The position numbers and the translations under genes were made by a program. A stretch of DNA of 64,000 bases from Halobellus captivus (lineage in GTDB: Archaea > Halobacteriota > Halobacteria > Halobacteriales > Haloferacaceae), in contig NZ_RDQE01000006.1 in the NCBI RefSeq assembly GCF_003697845.1, positions 124,001 through 188,000 of the forward strand. Reading direction: 5' to 3'. The notes beneath the pieces are model-generated. The model was not told the DNA's origin, did no database searches, and was given only the letters and a program-made list of their open reading frames with translations. Shown here in pieces: positions 17,349-25,424 of this stretch. Each line of letters begins with the position of its first letter. The first letter of the stretch is position 1.

Positions 17349-18161
17349 ATGAGCGAGTCAGTACACGAGACGAACGGAATCGCGGCGGCCGTCGACGGCG
17401 GCGACGACGCGACGGATCACGCCGACACTATCGACGCCGACGCGGAGGAGGCCACGATCGACGCCGGATCCGCGGAGCCGTACACCTTCGACGACCTCAG
17501 CGTCGTGATGGGTACGTACAACGAGGAGGAGGCGATCGGAACGGTGCTCGAGGACGTCGACCGGGTGACCGACGGAAGAGCCGAGGTCGTCTGCGTCGAC
17601 GGGTCGTCCGACCGAACTCCGGAGATAGCCCGCGAACACGGCGCACGCGTGATCGAACAGGAGCCGCAGGGATACGGCGTCGCGGTCCGCGAGGCGATCC
17701 TCTCGCCCGACCGCCCGGTGGTCGTCACGACCGACTGCGACGACACATACCCGATGGACGCGTTGCCCGAGTTCCTCGCCGGGATCAACGACGGCGCGGA
17801 CGTGGTGAGCGGCGACCGCCTCTACCACGGCGCGAAGGCGATGCCGGCGTTCAACCGCCTCGGCAACCACGCGTTCGCGGCGCTCGCGAGCCTGCTCATG
17901 GCAGAGCGCGTCCACGACACCACCACCGGGATGCGCGCGTACCGCCGCGAGGTCGTCGAGGAGATCGGATGGACCGAGAACACCGGACTCTCGGCCGAAC
18001 TCCTGATCCGGCCGCTGATGCGCGGCTACGACGTGCGAGAGCGCCCGATCGCCTACGCCGAGCGGCTGGGCGAGACGAAACTCGACCCGATCGGCGGCGG
18101 CGCGGCCATCGCGAAGTCGATCGTCACCGTCTGTCTCGAGGAGCAACTGCGGCGGCTCTAG
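17349..18161 (+). CDS. Family 2 glycosyltransferase (DPM synthase-like)
   Basis: 270-aa cytoplasmic GT-A fold enzyme. After an acidic, probably disordered N terminus (1-55), the fold begins with LSVVMGTYNEEEAIGTVLEDV. A DGSSDRT motif and a TDCDDTYP stretch are the metal/nucleotide-sugar-binding acidic motifs. No transmembrane tail is present. Related enzymes transfer a sugar to dolichyl phosphate, which would feed the membrane-embedded transferase at 18197-20338; that link is inferred. The ATG at 17349 is the only good start and follows operator 2. Confidence 0.85.
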   Translation: MSESVHETNGIAAAVDGGDDATDHADTIDADAEEATIDAGSAEPYTFDDLSVVMGTYNEEEAIGTVLEDVDRVTDGRAEVVCVDGSSDRTPEIAREHGARVIEQEPQGYGVAVREAILSPDRPVVVTTDCDDTYPMDALPEFLAGINDGADVVSGDRLYHGAKAMPAFNRLGNHAFAALASLLMAERVHDTTTGMRAYRREVVEEIGWTENTGLSAELLIRPLMRGYDVRERPIAYAERLGETKLDPIGGGAAIAKSIVTVCLEEQLRRL

Positions 18162-18196
18162 ACTGGAGAGTCGATCCGTCGTCCGTCTCGAGCGAT

Positions 18197-20338
18197 CTAT
18201 TCTCCGTCCGTCTCGGCATCCACCTCGAAGACGACCCACTCCGGATGGGCCTCGGCGTCGTCCGGGAGGTACGTCCCCTCGTTTCCACACTCCGTGACCA
18301 GCGGGCAGACGGAGCGCTCTGGGGGCCACACCGTCTCGACGCGGTCGCCGTCCGTCCGGACCGTCACCTCCTGCCGGTAGGTGAACGTCGACCCCGCGGG
18401 GTCGACGAGCGTCACCGTGAGGACGACGACGTCGTCCCCGTCGCCGACCGGAACCGTCGAGTCCGGGTCGCCGGCCAGCCGCGCCGTGTCGGCGTCGAAG
18501 ACCCAGTCGACCGCGACCGAGTCGCCCGGATCGTCGACGACGTAGCCCGCACGGTCGCCGCCGGCCGCACCCTCGACCTCCAGCCGAACGCGGGCGCGCT
18601 CCACGCGCTCGGGAACGCCGACCGTCGTTCCGGCCGAGAGCGTCGATCCCCGACGGACCTCGATCGGTTCGAGCTTCGGAGAGACGTGCCGGTTCGCGTC
18701 CGGGGTCCACTCTCCCCGATAGGCGTACCGGTAGGCGGTCCGGTTCGGGTACGCGTCGAGCACGGCGAAGTCCTCCCCCGGGTCGCGATCGAGCGCGTAG
18801 ACGACCTCGCCGTCGAAGCCGGGTTCGTTCCGCAGCGCCTGGAACGGGTGGTTCTGCCACTCGCCGTACGGCGTCGGGAGGAAGACGAGCGCGTCGTCGA
18901 ACGACTCCGACTCCACGGGCTCGTAGGCGACCTCGTACTTCTCGGCGTGTTCGGCGTTCCGGTCGAGCGGGGTCGAGACGGCCGTGACCGCCGCGATCCC
19001 CCCGACGAGGAGGGCGGCCGCGACCGCGACGACGACGACCGTTCGCGCGGCTCTCGCGGTCGTGACCGCCTCAAGCCGTCGCCGGAGCCGCGGGAGCGAG
19101 CGCCACCCGGCGACCGCGGCGACCCCGCCGAATATCGAAAACGGAACGAGCAGATCGAAGTGGTAGAACGGGCCGAACCCCGACACCAGTCCGTCAGTTG
19201 GGTCCGAGAACGTCGCGAGCAGGTTGTGCGTTCCCCAGAAGAACAGGTTGCCGACGACGACCGCCAGCGCGACGCCCGCGAGCAGGAGGCCGGCCGTGCG
19301 CTCGAAGTCGCGTTCGCGGTCCCCTCGCTCCGAGCGGCTCCATCGCCGGACCGAAAGCCCCGATCCGCCGAGGGCGAGCAGCGTCCCGAGCGGCCCCGCA
19401 GTGACCCAGCGCGTGGCGAGGAACCACAGCGCGTAGGCGTTCGTTTCGAGCGCGATTCCGGGGGTGTAGTCGGCCGAATGGCCGAGTATCCGCCGCTCGC
19501 CGAAGCCGGGACCGTCCATCGGCGCGAACGCCTGGTACGGGAACGTCAGCGGCGACCCCGTGAGCCGGAGGTTGTACGCGAGCGTGATCCCGACGAACAG
19601 CGTGCCGAGAAGCGCCGTGAGTCCGTGGCGACGGACGGGACCCGGAAGGCGCGGACGACGTCGAAACTCGACCTTCCGCAACGACGACAACACCCCGACG
19701 AGCGCGTGGAGGATGAAGGGGCTCGCGAACAGCACCGCCGTGTAGGGGCGCGCGAAGAACGCGAGCCCGACCGCGACGCCCGCGACGCCGGCCGCCGAAA
19801 GCGACCGATCCCGGACGCCCCGGAGGTACGCGACCGCGAAACACAGGTTGAGGAACGTCGTCGGCGCGTACGGGAGGAACGTCGAGCCGGTCACGAGCGC
19901 GAGCGGCGACGCCGCGAACAGCGCCGCGGCGACGACGCCGACCCGCCGGTCGAACGCCATCGACCCGAGGAGGTAGACGAGGAAGGCGTTGCCGGCGGCG
20001 ACGACCGCGAGCGTGGCCCGCGGCTCGCCGAGGAGCGCCATCGAGACCGCGTACATCGCCGCGGGGACCGGCGTGTACTTCGGGTAGAGCCGGCCGCCGT
20101 CCTGGACGAAGAACCACGGGTGGAAGGCGTCCGCGAGCGCGCCGGCGTGGAGCTCGAGCTGCCCGGAGAGCAACATCGCCGCCTGCGTGAGGTAGACCGC
20201 CTCGTCGTGGTTGCTGGAGTGGTACGCGAAGACGGTCGCGGCGATGGCGAACGTCAGGGCGCCGGCCGCGCCCGCGACGAGCCCGGCCGCGAGCGTCGGG
20301 CGGTCGGGGGCGGACGGGAGGGAACGGTCGGCGGTCAC
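18197..20338 (-). CDS. GT39/PMT-like membrane glycosyltransferase
   Basis: 713-aa protein with about ten membrane helices in the first 450 residues, then a large extracytoplasmic beta-rich domain (about 470-713). The first loop holds HSSNHDEAVYLTQAAML, with the acidic Asp-Glu pair typical of GT-C enzymes that use polyprenyl-phosphate sugars. It could glycosylate lipids or proteins outside the cell. A GTG start lies 13 nt after the stop of the iron-binding lipoprotein gene, so the two are probably one transcript under operator 3. The acceptor is unknown. Confidence 0.75.
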   Translation of the reverse strand: MTADRSLPSAPDRPTLAAGLVAGAAGALTFAIAATVFAYHSSNHDEAVYLTQAAMLLSGQLELHAGALADAFHPWFFVQDGGRLYPKYTPVPAAMYAVSMALLGEPRATLAVVAAGNAFLVYLLGSMAFDRRVGVVAAALFAASPLALVTGSTFLPYAPTTFLNLCFAVAYLRGVRDRSLSAAGVAGVAVGLAFFARPYTAVLFASPFILHALVGVLSSLRKVEFRRRPRLPGPVRRHGLTALLGTLFVGITLAYNLRLTGSPLTFPYQAFAPMDGPGFGERRILGHSADYTPGIALETNAYALWFLATRWVTAGPLGTLLALGGSGLSVRRWSRSERGDRERDFERTAGLLLAGVALAVVVGNLFFWGTHNLLATFSDPTDGLVSGFGPFYHFDLLVPFSIFGGVAAVAGWRSLPRLRRRLEAVTTARAARTVVVVAVAAALLVGGIAAVTAVSTPLDRNAEHAEKYEVAYEPVESESFDDALVFLPTPYGEWQNHPFQALRNEPGFDGEVVYALDRDPGEDFAVLDAYPNRTAYRYAYRGEWTPDANRHVSPKLEPIEVRRGSTLSAGTTVGVPERVERARVRLEVEGAAGGDRAGYVVDDPGDSVAVDWVFDADTARLAGDPDSTVPVGDGDDVVVLTVTLVDPAGSTFTYRQEVTVRTDGDRVETVWPPERSVCPLVTECGNEGTYLPDDAEAHPEWVVFEVDAETDGE

Positions 20339-20351
20339 GGGAGCCGCCCTA

Positions 20352-21503
20352 TCAGACGTCGACGCCCGCGTCGCGCATGAGGTCGATCGTCGGTTCGAGG
20401 TCCGACAGCTGGGCCAGGTCGACGTCCGGCACGTCGAGTTCGTCGATCGTCGGCAGGTCGCCGATGGGCTCGACGTCGGGAACCAGCGGGTACTCGAAGG
20501 TGGTCCGGGCGAAGTAGTCCTGTGCCTCCGCCGACAGCAGGTGCCGGACGAAGTTCTCCGCGAGCGTCGCGTCGGAGGCGGTGTCGACGACGGCCGCGCC
20601 CGCGACGTTGAACACCGCGCCGGCGTCGCCGCTCGTGAACGCGGTGGCGATCGACGCCTCCGGGTTGCCGTCGAGGACGCGCTGGATGTAGTAGTGGTTC
20701 GTGAACGCGGCGTCGATCTCGCCGTCGGCGATCGCCTGGCACGCGGCGAACTCGTCGGGATAGCTCGTGATCCCCGATTCGACGATCGCCTCCAGCCAGT
20801 CGCGGGTCGCTTCCTCGCCCGCGATGAGCCGCATCGCGGTCACGAACGCCTGACAGGAGCCGTAGGAGGGGGCCCAGCCGAGGTCGCCGGAGAACTCCTC
20901 GGGATAGGCCATGACGTCGTCCGGGAGGTCGTCGTCGGAGAACTCGTCGGTGTTGTACGGGACGGTGCGGGCACGGCCCGAGGTCCCGATCCACTGGTCG
21001 GTGCGGAACTCCGCGCGGACCATGTCGGTGACTTCCTCGGAAAGCGACTGCGTGCGTCCCTCGTCGGCGAGCGCGCCGAGCGAGCCCGCGTTGACGGAGT
21101 AGAACACGTCCGCCCGCGACCCGTCGCCCTCGTTGATGATCGTGTTCACGAGGTCGGTCGACCCGCCGTATCGAACCGTCAGGTCGAAATCGTCGTACTG
21201 GTCGTCGATGTAGGAGACGAGGTCGCCGACGAGGAACTCGCCGCGCCCGGAGTAGACGGTGAGTTCGCCGGAGAGGTCGGGCATATCGGCGATCGAGGTG
21301 CCGCCGGGGAGTCCGCGCCCCTCGCGGCCGGAGCCGATCTGGCCGACCGTTGAGTCGGTCGCGTCGCCGTTGCCGTCGCCGCCGTCGTCTCCGATCCCGA
21401 GGATGCCGAGACACCCGGACGTCCCGAGCACGCCGACCGCACCCGTCGTGGCGAGGAGGCGGCGTCTGTCGATCCCGTCCCGAAGACGATCGTGATCCGT
21501 CAT
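20352..21503 (-). CDS. Fe(III)-type ABC transporter substrate-binding lipoprotein
   Basis: 383-aa binding protein of the FbpA/Fut type. The N terminus has a twin-arginine lipoprotein signal (DRRRLLATTGAVGVLGTSGC); the Cys is the lipidation site, so it is a Tat-exported lipid-anchored protein. The mature part starts with an acid-rich linker, then GELTVYSGRGEFLVGDLV, typical of ferric-ion-binding proteins. TNHYYIQRVL has the tandem tyrosines used to hold Fe(III) in this family. The ATG at 21503 is preferred over one at 21518, which falls inside operator 3. It is the likely partner of the permease at 13333-14943. Confidence 0.9.
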   Translation of the reverse strand: MTDHDRLRDGIDRRRLLATTGAVGVLGTSGCLGILGIGDDGGDGNGDATDSTVGQIGSGREGRGLPGGTSIADMPDLSGELTVYSGRGEFLVGDLVSYIDDQYDDFDLTVRYGGSTDLVNTIINEGDGSRADVFYSVNAGSLGALADEGRTQSLSEEVTDMVRAEFRTDQWIGTSGRARTVPYNTDEFSDDDLPDDVMAYPEEFSGDLGWAPSYGSCQAFVTAMRLIAGEEATRDWLEAIVESGITSYPDEFAACQAIADGEIDAAFTNHYYIQRVLDGNPEASIATAFTSGDAGAVFNVAGAAVVDTASDATLAENFVRHLLSAEAQDYFARTTFEYPLVPDVEPIGDLPTIDELDVPDVDLAQLSDLEPTIDLMRDAGVDV

Positions 21504-21507
21504 ATGT

Positions 21508-21523
21508 TTTAGGCCCACCTAAA
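21508..21523 (-). promoter_or_regulatory. DtxR-type operator 3
   Basis: Reads TTTAGGCCCACCTAAA on the plus strand. It ends 4 nt before the binding-lipoprotein ATG (minus strand), covering -20 to -5. A weak TATA (ACTAAG on the minus strand) lies just upstream, around 21526-21531. Confidence 0.8.
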
Positions 21524-21542
21524 CAGACTTAGTCGTGTCGAT

Positions 21543-22724
21543 TCAGTCGTCGGCGACCGCCGGCGTCCGGTCGAGCGCCTCGAGACAGTCGAGCCAGTCG
21601 CGCATGTACTCGCCGACGTGGACGAAGAACTCGCCGTTCCGGTACTCCTCGAACTCGCCGTCGGCGAGCCGGTCGGTCATCGCGTCGTAGGCCGCGGCGT
21701 AGCCGTCGGCGTCCGCGCCGGCGTCGCGGATCAGCTCCCAGAGGTGCTCGTTGAGCTCGAGTCCGGCGACCTCGTTGTGGAGGTCGTCGAACGTCGAGCG
21801 CGCGGCCTTGTTGTGTTCACACAGCGGGCCGCCGTTGTAGATCCGCTTGCCGAGCACGTCGCAGGCGCGCTTGAGGAAGACGCCCGACCAGATGTCGTCG
21901 AACCGGCCGACTTCCCACTCGTTGTCGTCCATCGGCAGCTGGTAGAACGCCGGGATCACCTCGCGGCGGAACGCGAGGTTCATCGAACAGACGGTGAGGT
22001 AGTTGTCGCGGGCGGCGACGAAGTCCTCGCCGAAGTCGTCGGCGGTCGTTCGCGTCCGTGCTTGGCCCTGCAGGTCGCCGTCCATCAGGATCCGGACGGC
22101 GTCGAGGTCGGGGACGTTCGTCCACAGCCCTTGTGAGGCGACGACCTCGCCGGAGTCGATCGCGACCGTGTCCGTCTCGACGGTCTCGTCCATCGCCGAG
22201 TAGGGGTACCCGCGGGGGTACAGACCGTGCTCGTCGGCACGCTCGTAGAGGACGTTCACCCAGTTCTCGTCCGACCGGACGCGCGTTATCTCCCCCTCGA
22301 AGGCGAGGTTCTCCATGTGTCGGCCGAAGTAGTCCGCGTCGTCGTGCGGGAGCGTGTCGTCGTCGATGAACATCCCGTACTCGAACTCGGGGTTCGCCCA
22401 CATGTACAGCAGGCCGAAGCTCGTCTCCGCGTGGCTCGCGGCCGGAACGACGTGGCCGTACTCGGCGACCCTCTCGCTCTCGTACCACTCCTCGCGGGCG
22501 GTCCCGTCGAAGACCTCGCCGGAGACGCCGAGATCCGCGAGCATCTCTCGCATCTCCGCGACGTCACAGAAGTCCTCGGTGACGAGCACGAAGTGGAGCC
22601 GCGAGACGTCGAAGCCGTGGTCGCGGGCGTTCCCGACGTACGCGCGGATACACTCGTACTCGCGGATCGTCGGAACGACCACGCAGACGTCTCCTCTCCC
22701 CTCCGGTGAGCGGCGTTCGTCCAT
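21543..22724 (-). CDS. Reversibly glycosylated polypeptide-like glycosyltransferase
   Basis: 393-aa protein resembling the RGP / alpha-1,4-glucan-protein synthase superfamily. Plant members of this family interconvert UDP-arabinose forms or self-glycosylate. N-terminal VCVVVPTIREYECIRAYV is a GT-A-like start and MFIDDDTLPHDDADYF has the acidic DDD motif for the metal-nucleotide. No signal or membrane helix is seen. Operator 4 lies 11 nt before its ATG. In this cluster it probably acts on a nucleotide sugar used by the other transferases; the exact reaction is not predictable. Confidence 0.75.
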   Translation of the reverse strand: MDERRSPEGRGDVCVVVPTIREYECIRAYVGNARDHGFDVSRLHFVLVTEDFCDVAEMREMLADLGVSGEVFDGTAREEWYESERVAEYGHVVPAASHAETSFGLLYMWANPEFEYGMFIDDDTLPHDDADYFGRHMENLAFEGEITRVRSDENWVNVLYERADEHGLYPRGYPYSAMDETVETDTVAIDSGEVVASQGLWTNVPDLDAVRILMDGDLQGQARTRTTADDFGEDFVAARDNYLTVCSMNLAFRREVIPAFYQLPMDDNEWEVGRFDDIWSGVFLKRACDVLGKRIYNGGPLCEHNKAARSTFDDLHNEVAGLELNEHLWELIRDAGADADGYAAAYDAMTDRLADGEFEEYRNGEFFVHVGEYMRDWLDCLEALDRTPAVADD

Positions 22725-22735
22725 GCGATCCAGTT

Positions 22736-22751
22736 TTTAGGCTGGCCTAAA
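22736..22751 (-). promoter_or_regulatory. DtxR-type operator 4
   Basis: TTTAGGCTGGCCTAAA, within a longer 9-bp-arm palindrome (22733-22754). It covers -27 to -12 of the RGP-like gene. The stop codon of the upstream flippase-like gene (22747-22749) lies inside the operator. Confidence 0.8.
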
Positions 22752-23943
22752 AACCTGGCGGTCCGGCGGCCGAGGGGTCGCCCTCGGCGGCCGGCTCGGC
22801 CCCGTCGGCGGTCGGCTCCGCGGTCGCGGGCGCGTCGGTCCCCTCGGCCTCGCCGGCTCCGGCCGTCGGAGAGACGTTGAACGCCAGTCCGGCCACCCCG
22901 CCGCCGCCGAGCGTGACCGCGTTCTTCAGCGCGTGGTCGAGGACCGCCGCGGCCAGGGCGATCTCGGCCGGGATCGGAGCGGCGGCGACGACGATCCCCG
23001 TGAACGCCGCCTCGTACAGGCCGACGCCCCCCTGTGAGAGCGGCAGGACCTTCGCGAGGTTCCCGGCCGAGACCGCGAGCGTCCCGACGACGACGAGCGT
23101 CACCGGGGCGAGACCGCCGGTCCCGCCGACCAGCGCCGCGAGCACGAGGACGGCCGTCAGGACGTCGAGCCCCCACACGGCCCCGCTCGCGAGGAGGACT
23201 CGGAGGAGCGCGCCCGGGTCCGCGGCGACGACCCGAACCGCGGCCCCGAACCGGACGACGGCGTCGACAACCCGCGAGAGTCGCGGCCGATCGAGGCGGT
23301 CGACTTGGTCACGGAGGCCGGGACCGAACCGGCGGTCGCTCCGGGCGACCGCGACCGTGACGGCCGAAGCCAGCGCGGCCGCGGCCGCGATCCCGGCGGC
23401 GGCGGCGACGGCTCGACCCGGTCCGACGGCCGCGGCGGTTTCACCGGCGTCCGCCGACAGCACGGTTCGCCCGTCGAGGAGGAGCGCCGCGAGCGCGGTG
23501 CCGCCGAGCACGCCGAGCGCCACGAGGTCGAACGCGCGCTCGACGGCCAGCGACGCGACGCCGGTCGGATACGGCACGTCCCGCCGGTCCTTCAGGAGAT
23601 ACGCGCGAACGCCGTCGCCGGCCCGCGCGGGGACGATCAGGTTCGCGGTCTGGCTGGCGAACACCGTCGCCGTGAGAAACGCCGACCCACACCGATGGCC
23701 CATCGGGGCGAGCACGTCGCGGTACCGTCGCCCGCGAACCGGCCACGACAGCAGGTAGGCGACGAGCGCCGCGACGAGCAGCGACGGGTCCGCCGCGGCG
23801 ACCGTCGAGACGACGGTCCCGGCGTCGAGGGTCCGCGTCAACACGACGCCGCCGACCGCGAGGACGAGGACGGTTCCCACGGCCGTGAGCCATCCTCGCG
23901 GGAGGCGGTCGCGGCGCCGTGAGTCGCCGTCGTGCGTGGTCAT
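22747..23943 (-). CDS. Flippase-like membrane protein (LPG synthase TM / UPF0104 family)
   Basis: 398-aa protein with about eight hydrophobic helices, of the lysylphosphatidylglycerol-synthase transmembrane-region family (AglD-type flippase-like). Typical elements are RWRRYRDVLAPMGH-like (here RGRRYRDVLAPMGHRC), NLIVPARAGDGVRAYLLKDR near residue 100 and KVLPLSQGGVGLYEAAFTGI near 300. Haloarchaeal relatives lie beside glycosyltransferases and are thought to move lipid-linked sugars. The C-terminal 45 residues are a disordered A/E/P/G-rich tail. Its promoter carries operator 5, and its stop lies inside operator 4. Confidence 0.82.
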   Translation of the reverse strand: MTTHDGDSRRRDRLPRGWLTAVGTVLVLAVGGVVLTRTLDAGTVVSTVAAADPSLLVAALVAYLLSWPVRGRRYRDVLAPMGHRCGSAFLTATVFASQTANLIVPARAGDGVRAYLLKDRRDVPYPTGVASLAVERAFDLVALGVLGGTALAALLLDGRTVLSADAGETAAAVGPGRAVAAAAGIAAAAALASAVTVAVARSDRRFGPGLRDQVDRLDRPRLSRVVDAVVRFGAAVRVVAADPGALLRVLLASGAVWGLDVLTAVLVLAALVGGTGGLAPVTLVVVGTLAVSAGNLAKVLPLSQGGVGLYEAAFTGIVVAAAPIPAEIALAAAVLDHALKNAVTLGGGGVAGLAFNVSPTAGAGEAEGTDAPATAEPTADGAEPAAEGDPSAAGPPGF

Positions 23944-23950
23944 ACGATCG

Positions 23951-23973
23951 TTTAGGTTGGCCTAAACAATATA
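23951..23973 (-). promoter_or_regulatory. DtxR-type operator 5 with TATA box
   Basis: TTTAGGTTGGCCTAAA (23951-23966) covers -23 to -8 of the flippase-like gene. The minus-strand TATA (CTATATTG, 23967-23974) abuts it. The same AT-rich block could serve a plus-strand promoter for the gene at 24005. Confidence 0.8.
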
Positions 23974-24004
23974 GTCCTGGCGGTTCACGGCGCCGGGTGA
24001 GCCG

Positions 24005-24367
24005 GTGAGAAGACGCTTGTCCTCCCTCGTCGTCCGGGCAGCCGTGTCCCTCCCCGACGCCGAGAAGCGACGAGCGGAGCGTCGCGACTCCCGCTCGACC
24101 GATCGCCGCGACGACGAGCAACGGTCCGACGAGGACGGAGCACCGAACGGCGTGTACCTCGTCGCCGGCCTCGCGCTTCTCGGCGGCGGGGTCGACTTCC
24201 TGTCCGGGATCGCGGTGCCGTTGTACGCGACGGGAGCGCTGGGCGCCGGCATGCGACTGCTCTTCGCCCTCGGGAGCGGCGGCTCCGCCGGCGGCCCGGC
24301 GATGCGGATACTGCTCGCGGTCGTCGTGGTCGGCTATCTCCTCGTGCGGGCCGACCGCTTCGAGTGA
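24005..24367 (+). CDS. Hypothetical small membrane protein
   Basis: 120-aa open frame from a GTG. The N-terminal 45 residues are strongly charged (R, D, E) and two hydrophobic segments follow (GVYLVAGLALLGGGVDFLSGIAV and MRILLAVVVVGYLLV). I recognise no family. Support comes from the plausible membrane topology, the AT-rich promoter block 30 nt upstream and lack of competing genes. If real, its promoter would be shared with the operator-5 gene in the opposite direction. Confidence 0.45.
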   Translation: MRRRLSSLVVRAAVSLPDAEKRRAERRDSRSTDRRDDEQRSDEDGAPNGVYLVAGLALLGGGVDFLSGIAVPLYATGALGAGMRLLFALGSGGSAGGPAMRILLAVVVVGYLLVRADRFE

Positions 24368-24435
24368 CGCGGTGGGCGCCGGTCGACGCCGAACCACGTA
24401 CATCCTTATCACGACACGGACCTGACCCCGATCCG

Positions 24436-24993
24436 ATGCGCGCCACCCTCGAGACGCTCGCGATCGCCTGCCTCGTCGGCGCGGTGCAGGCCGTCCTCGG
24501 CGTCGTGGGTTTCGCCACGGCGTTCGCGCTCTCGGCCCCGATTTCGGTCGCGCCGTGGACGCTCGTCACTGGCGTGTACGCGCACGGCTCGCTCGGACAC
24601 CTGCTCGCGAACGGGATCGCGGTGCTTCTGGTCGGTCCCCTCGTCGAACGGCGGACGACCCGAGCCCGGTTCCACGCGTTCGTCGTCGTCACCGGCGCGC
24701 TCGCCGGGGTCGCACAGGTGACCGTCGGTAGCCTGCTCGGACCGTCGGCGGCCGTGTTGGGGCTCAGCGGTGCCGCCTTCGCGCTCGGCGGGTATCTGCT
24801 CGCCGGCAACGTCGTGACCGCGACGCTGTTCGACCGCCTTCGACTCTCGTCGCGTGCGCAACTCGCGCTGTTCGGCGGGCTCGCCGTCCTCCTCACGGTC
24901 GCGACCGCCGCGCCCGGCGTCGCGCTCGTCACCCACGCGACCGGGGCGTTCTGCGGTCTCCTCGCCGGGCGGGTGCGACTGCTGGAGCGCTGA
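24436..24993 (+). CDS. Rhomboid family intramembrane serine protease
   Basis: 185-aa protein with about six membrane helices. It has the rhomboid active site: the serine in GLSGAAFAL (GxSG), the histidine in THATGAFCG, and the HxxxN pattern in HGSLGHLLANG that stabilises the oxyanion. Rhomboids cleave substrates inside the membrane; the substrate is unknown here. The ATG at 24436 is chosen because CCTTATCAC (24402-24410) supplies a TATA at leaderless distance. A frame extension to 24364 would overlap the previous gene. Confidence 0.85.
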   Translation: MRATLETLAIACLVGAVQAVLGVVGFATAFALSAPISVAPWTLVTGVYAHGSLGHLLANGIAVLLVGPLVERRTTRARFHAFVVVTGALAGVAQVTVGSLLGPSAAVLGLSGAAFALGGYLLAGNVVTATLFDRLRLSSRAQLALFGGLAVLLTVATAAPGVALVTHATGAFCGLLAGRVRLLER

Positions 24994-25069
24994 CGAACGA
25001 GCTCGGCGGCGGTCAAGGCGATCGCGCAGGCGGGCGTGACCGATCGACGACGGCGGCGCTGTCCGGCGA

Positions 25070-25105
25070 AAAAACGGAAAACCGAGAGCGTGGCGCGAAC
25101 GCGCC
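25070..25105 (-). terminator. Terminator after rpsJ
   Basis: On the minus strand, just past the S10 stop, GGCGCGTTCGCGCC (25092-25105) forms a short hairpin. T-rich stretches follow (GGTTTTCCGTTTTTTCG). U-tracts of this kind end archaeal transcripts. Confidence 0.6.
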
Positions 25106-25112
25106 TTAGCGC

Positions 25113-25421
25113 TTAGTCCTCGAGAACGATCTCGATGCTGACGTCGTTGGGCACCTGGACGCGCATGAGCTGACGGAGCGCGCGTTCGTCGGCGTCGATG
25201 TCGATCAGCCGCTTGTGGACGCGCATCTCCCAGTGCTCCCACGTCGCCGTCCCCTCACCGTCCGGGGACTTGCGCGACGGGATCTCCAGCGTCTTCGTCG
25301 GCAGCGGGATCGGGCCCGACAGGGCGACTCCCGTCGAGTCCGCGATCTCGCGGACGTCGTCGCAGATGGCGTCGAGGTCCTCGGGGCTGGTACCGGCGAG
25401 GCGGACGCGTGCCTGCTGCAT
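25113..25421 (-). CDS. rps10: Ribosomal protein S10 (uS10)
   Basis: 102-aa small-subunit protein. The typical archaeal sequence is visible: [21 protein letters not shown] at the start, then [20 protein letters not shown] and a [18 protein letters not shown] stretch. Located 3 nt after the aEF1A gene on the same strand. That order (tuf-rps10) is conserved in archaea and shows cotranscription. Confidence 0.98.
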   Translation of the reverse strand: MQQARVRLAGTSPEDLDAICDDVREIADSTGVALSGPIPLPTKTLEIPSRKSPDGEGTATWEHWEMRVHKRLIDIDADERALRQLMRVQVPNDVSIEIVLED

Positions 25422-25424
25422 CGA

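Noticed and set aside
23997-24008. Three-codon mini-ORF (GTG AGC CGG TGA) overlapping the GTG at 24005
   Set aside because: It resembles the other GTGA overlaps but is too short to judge, and the downstream gene is itself uncertain.
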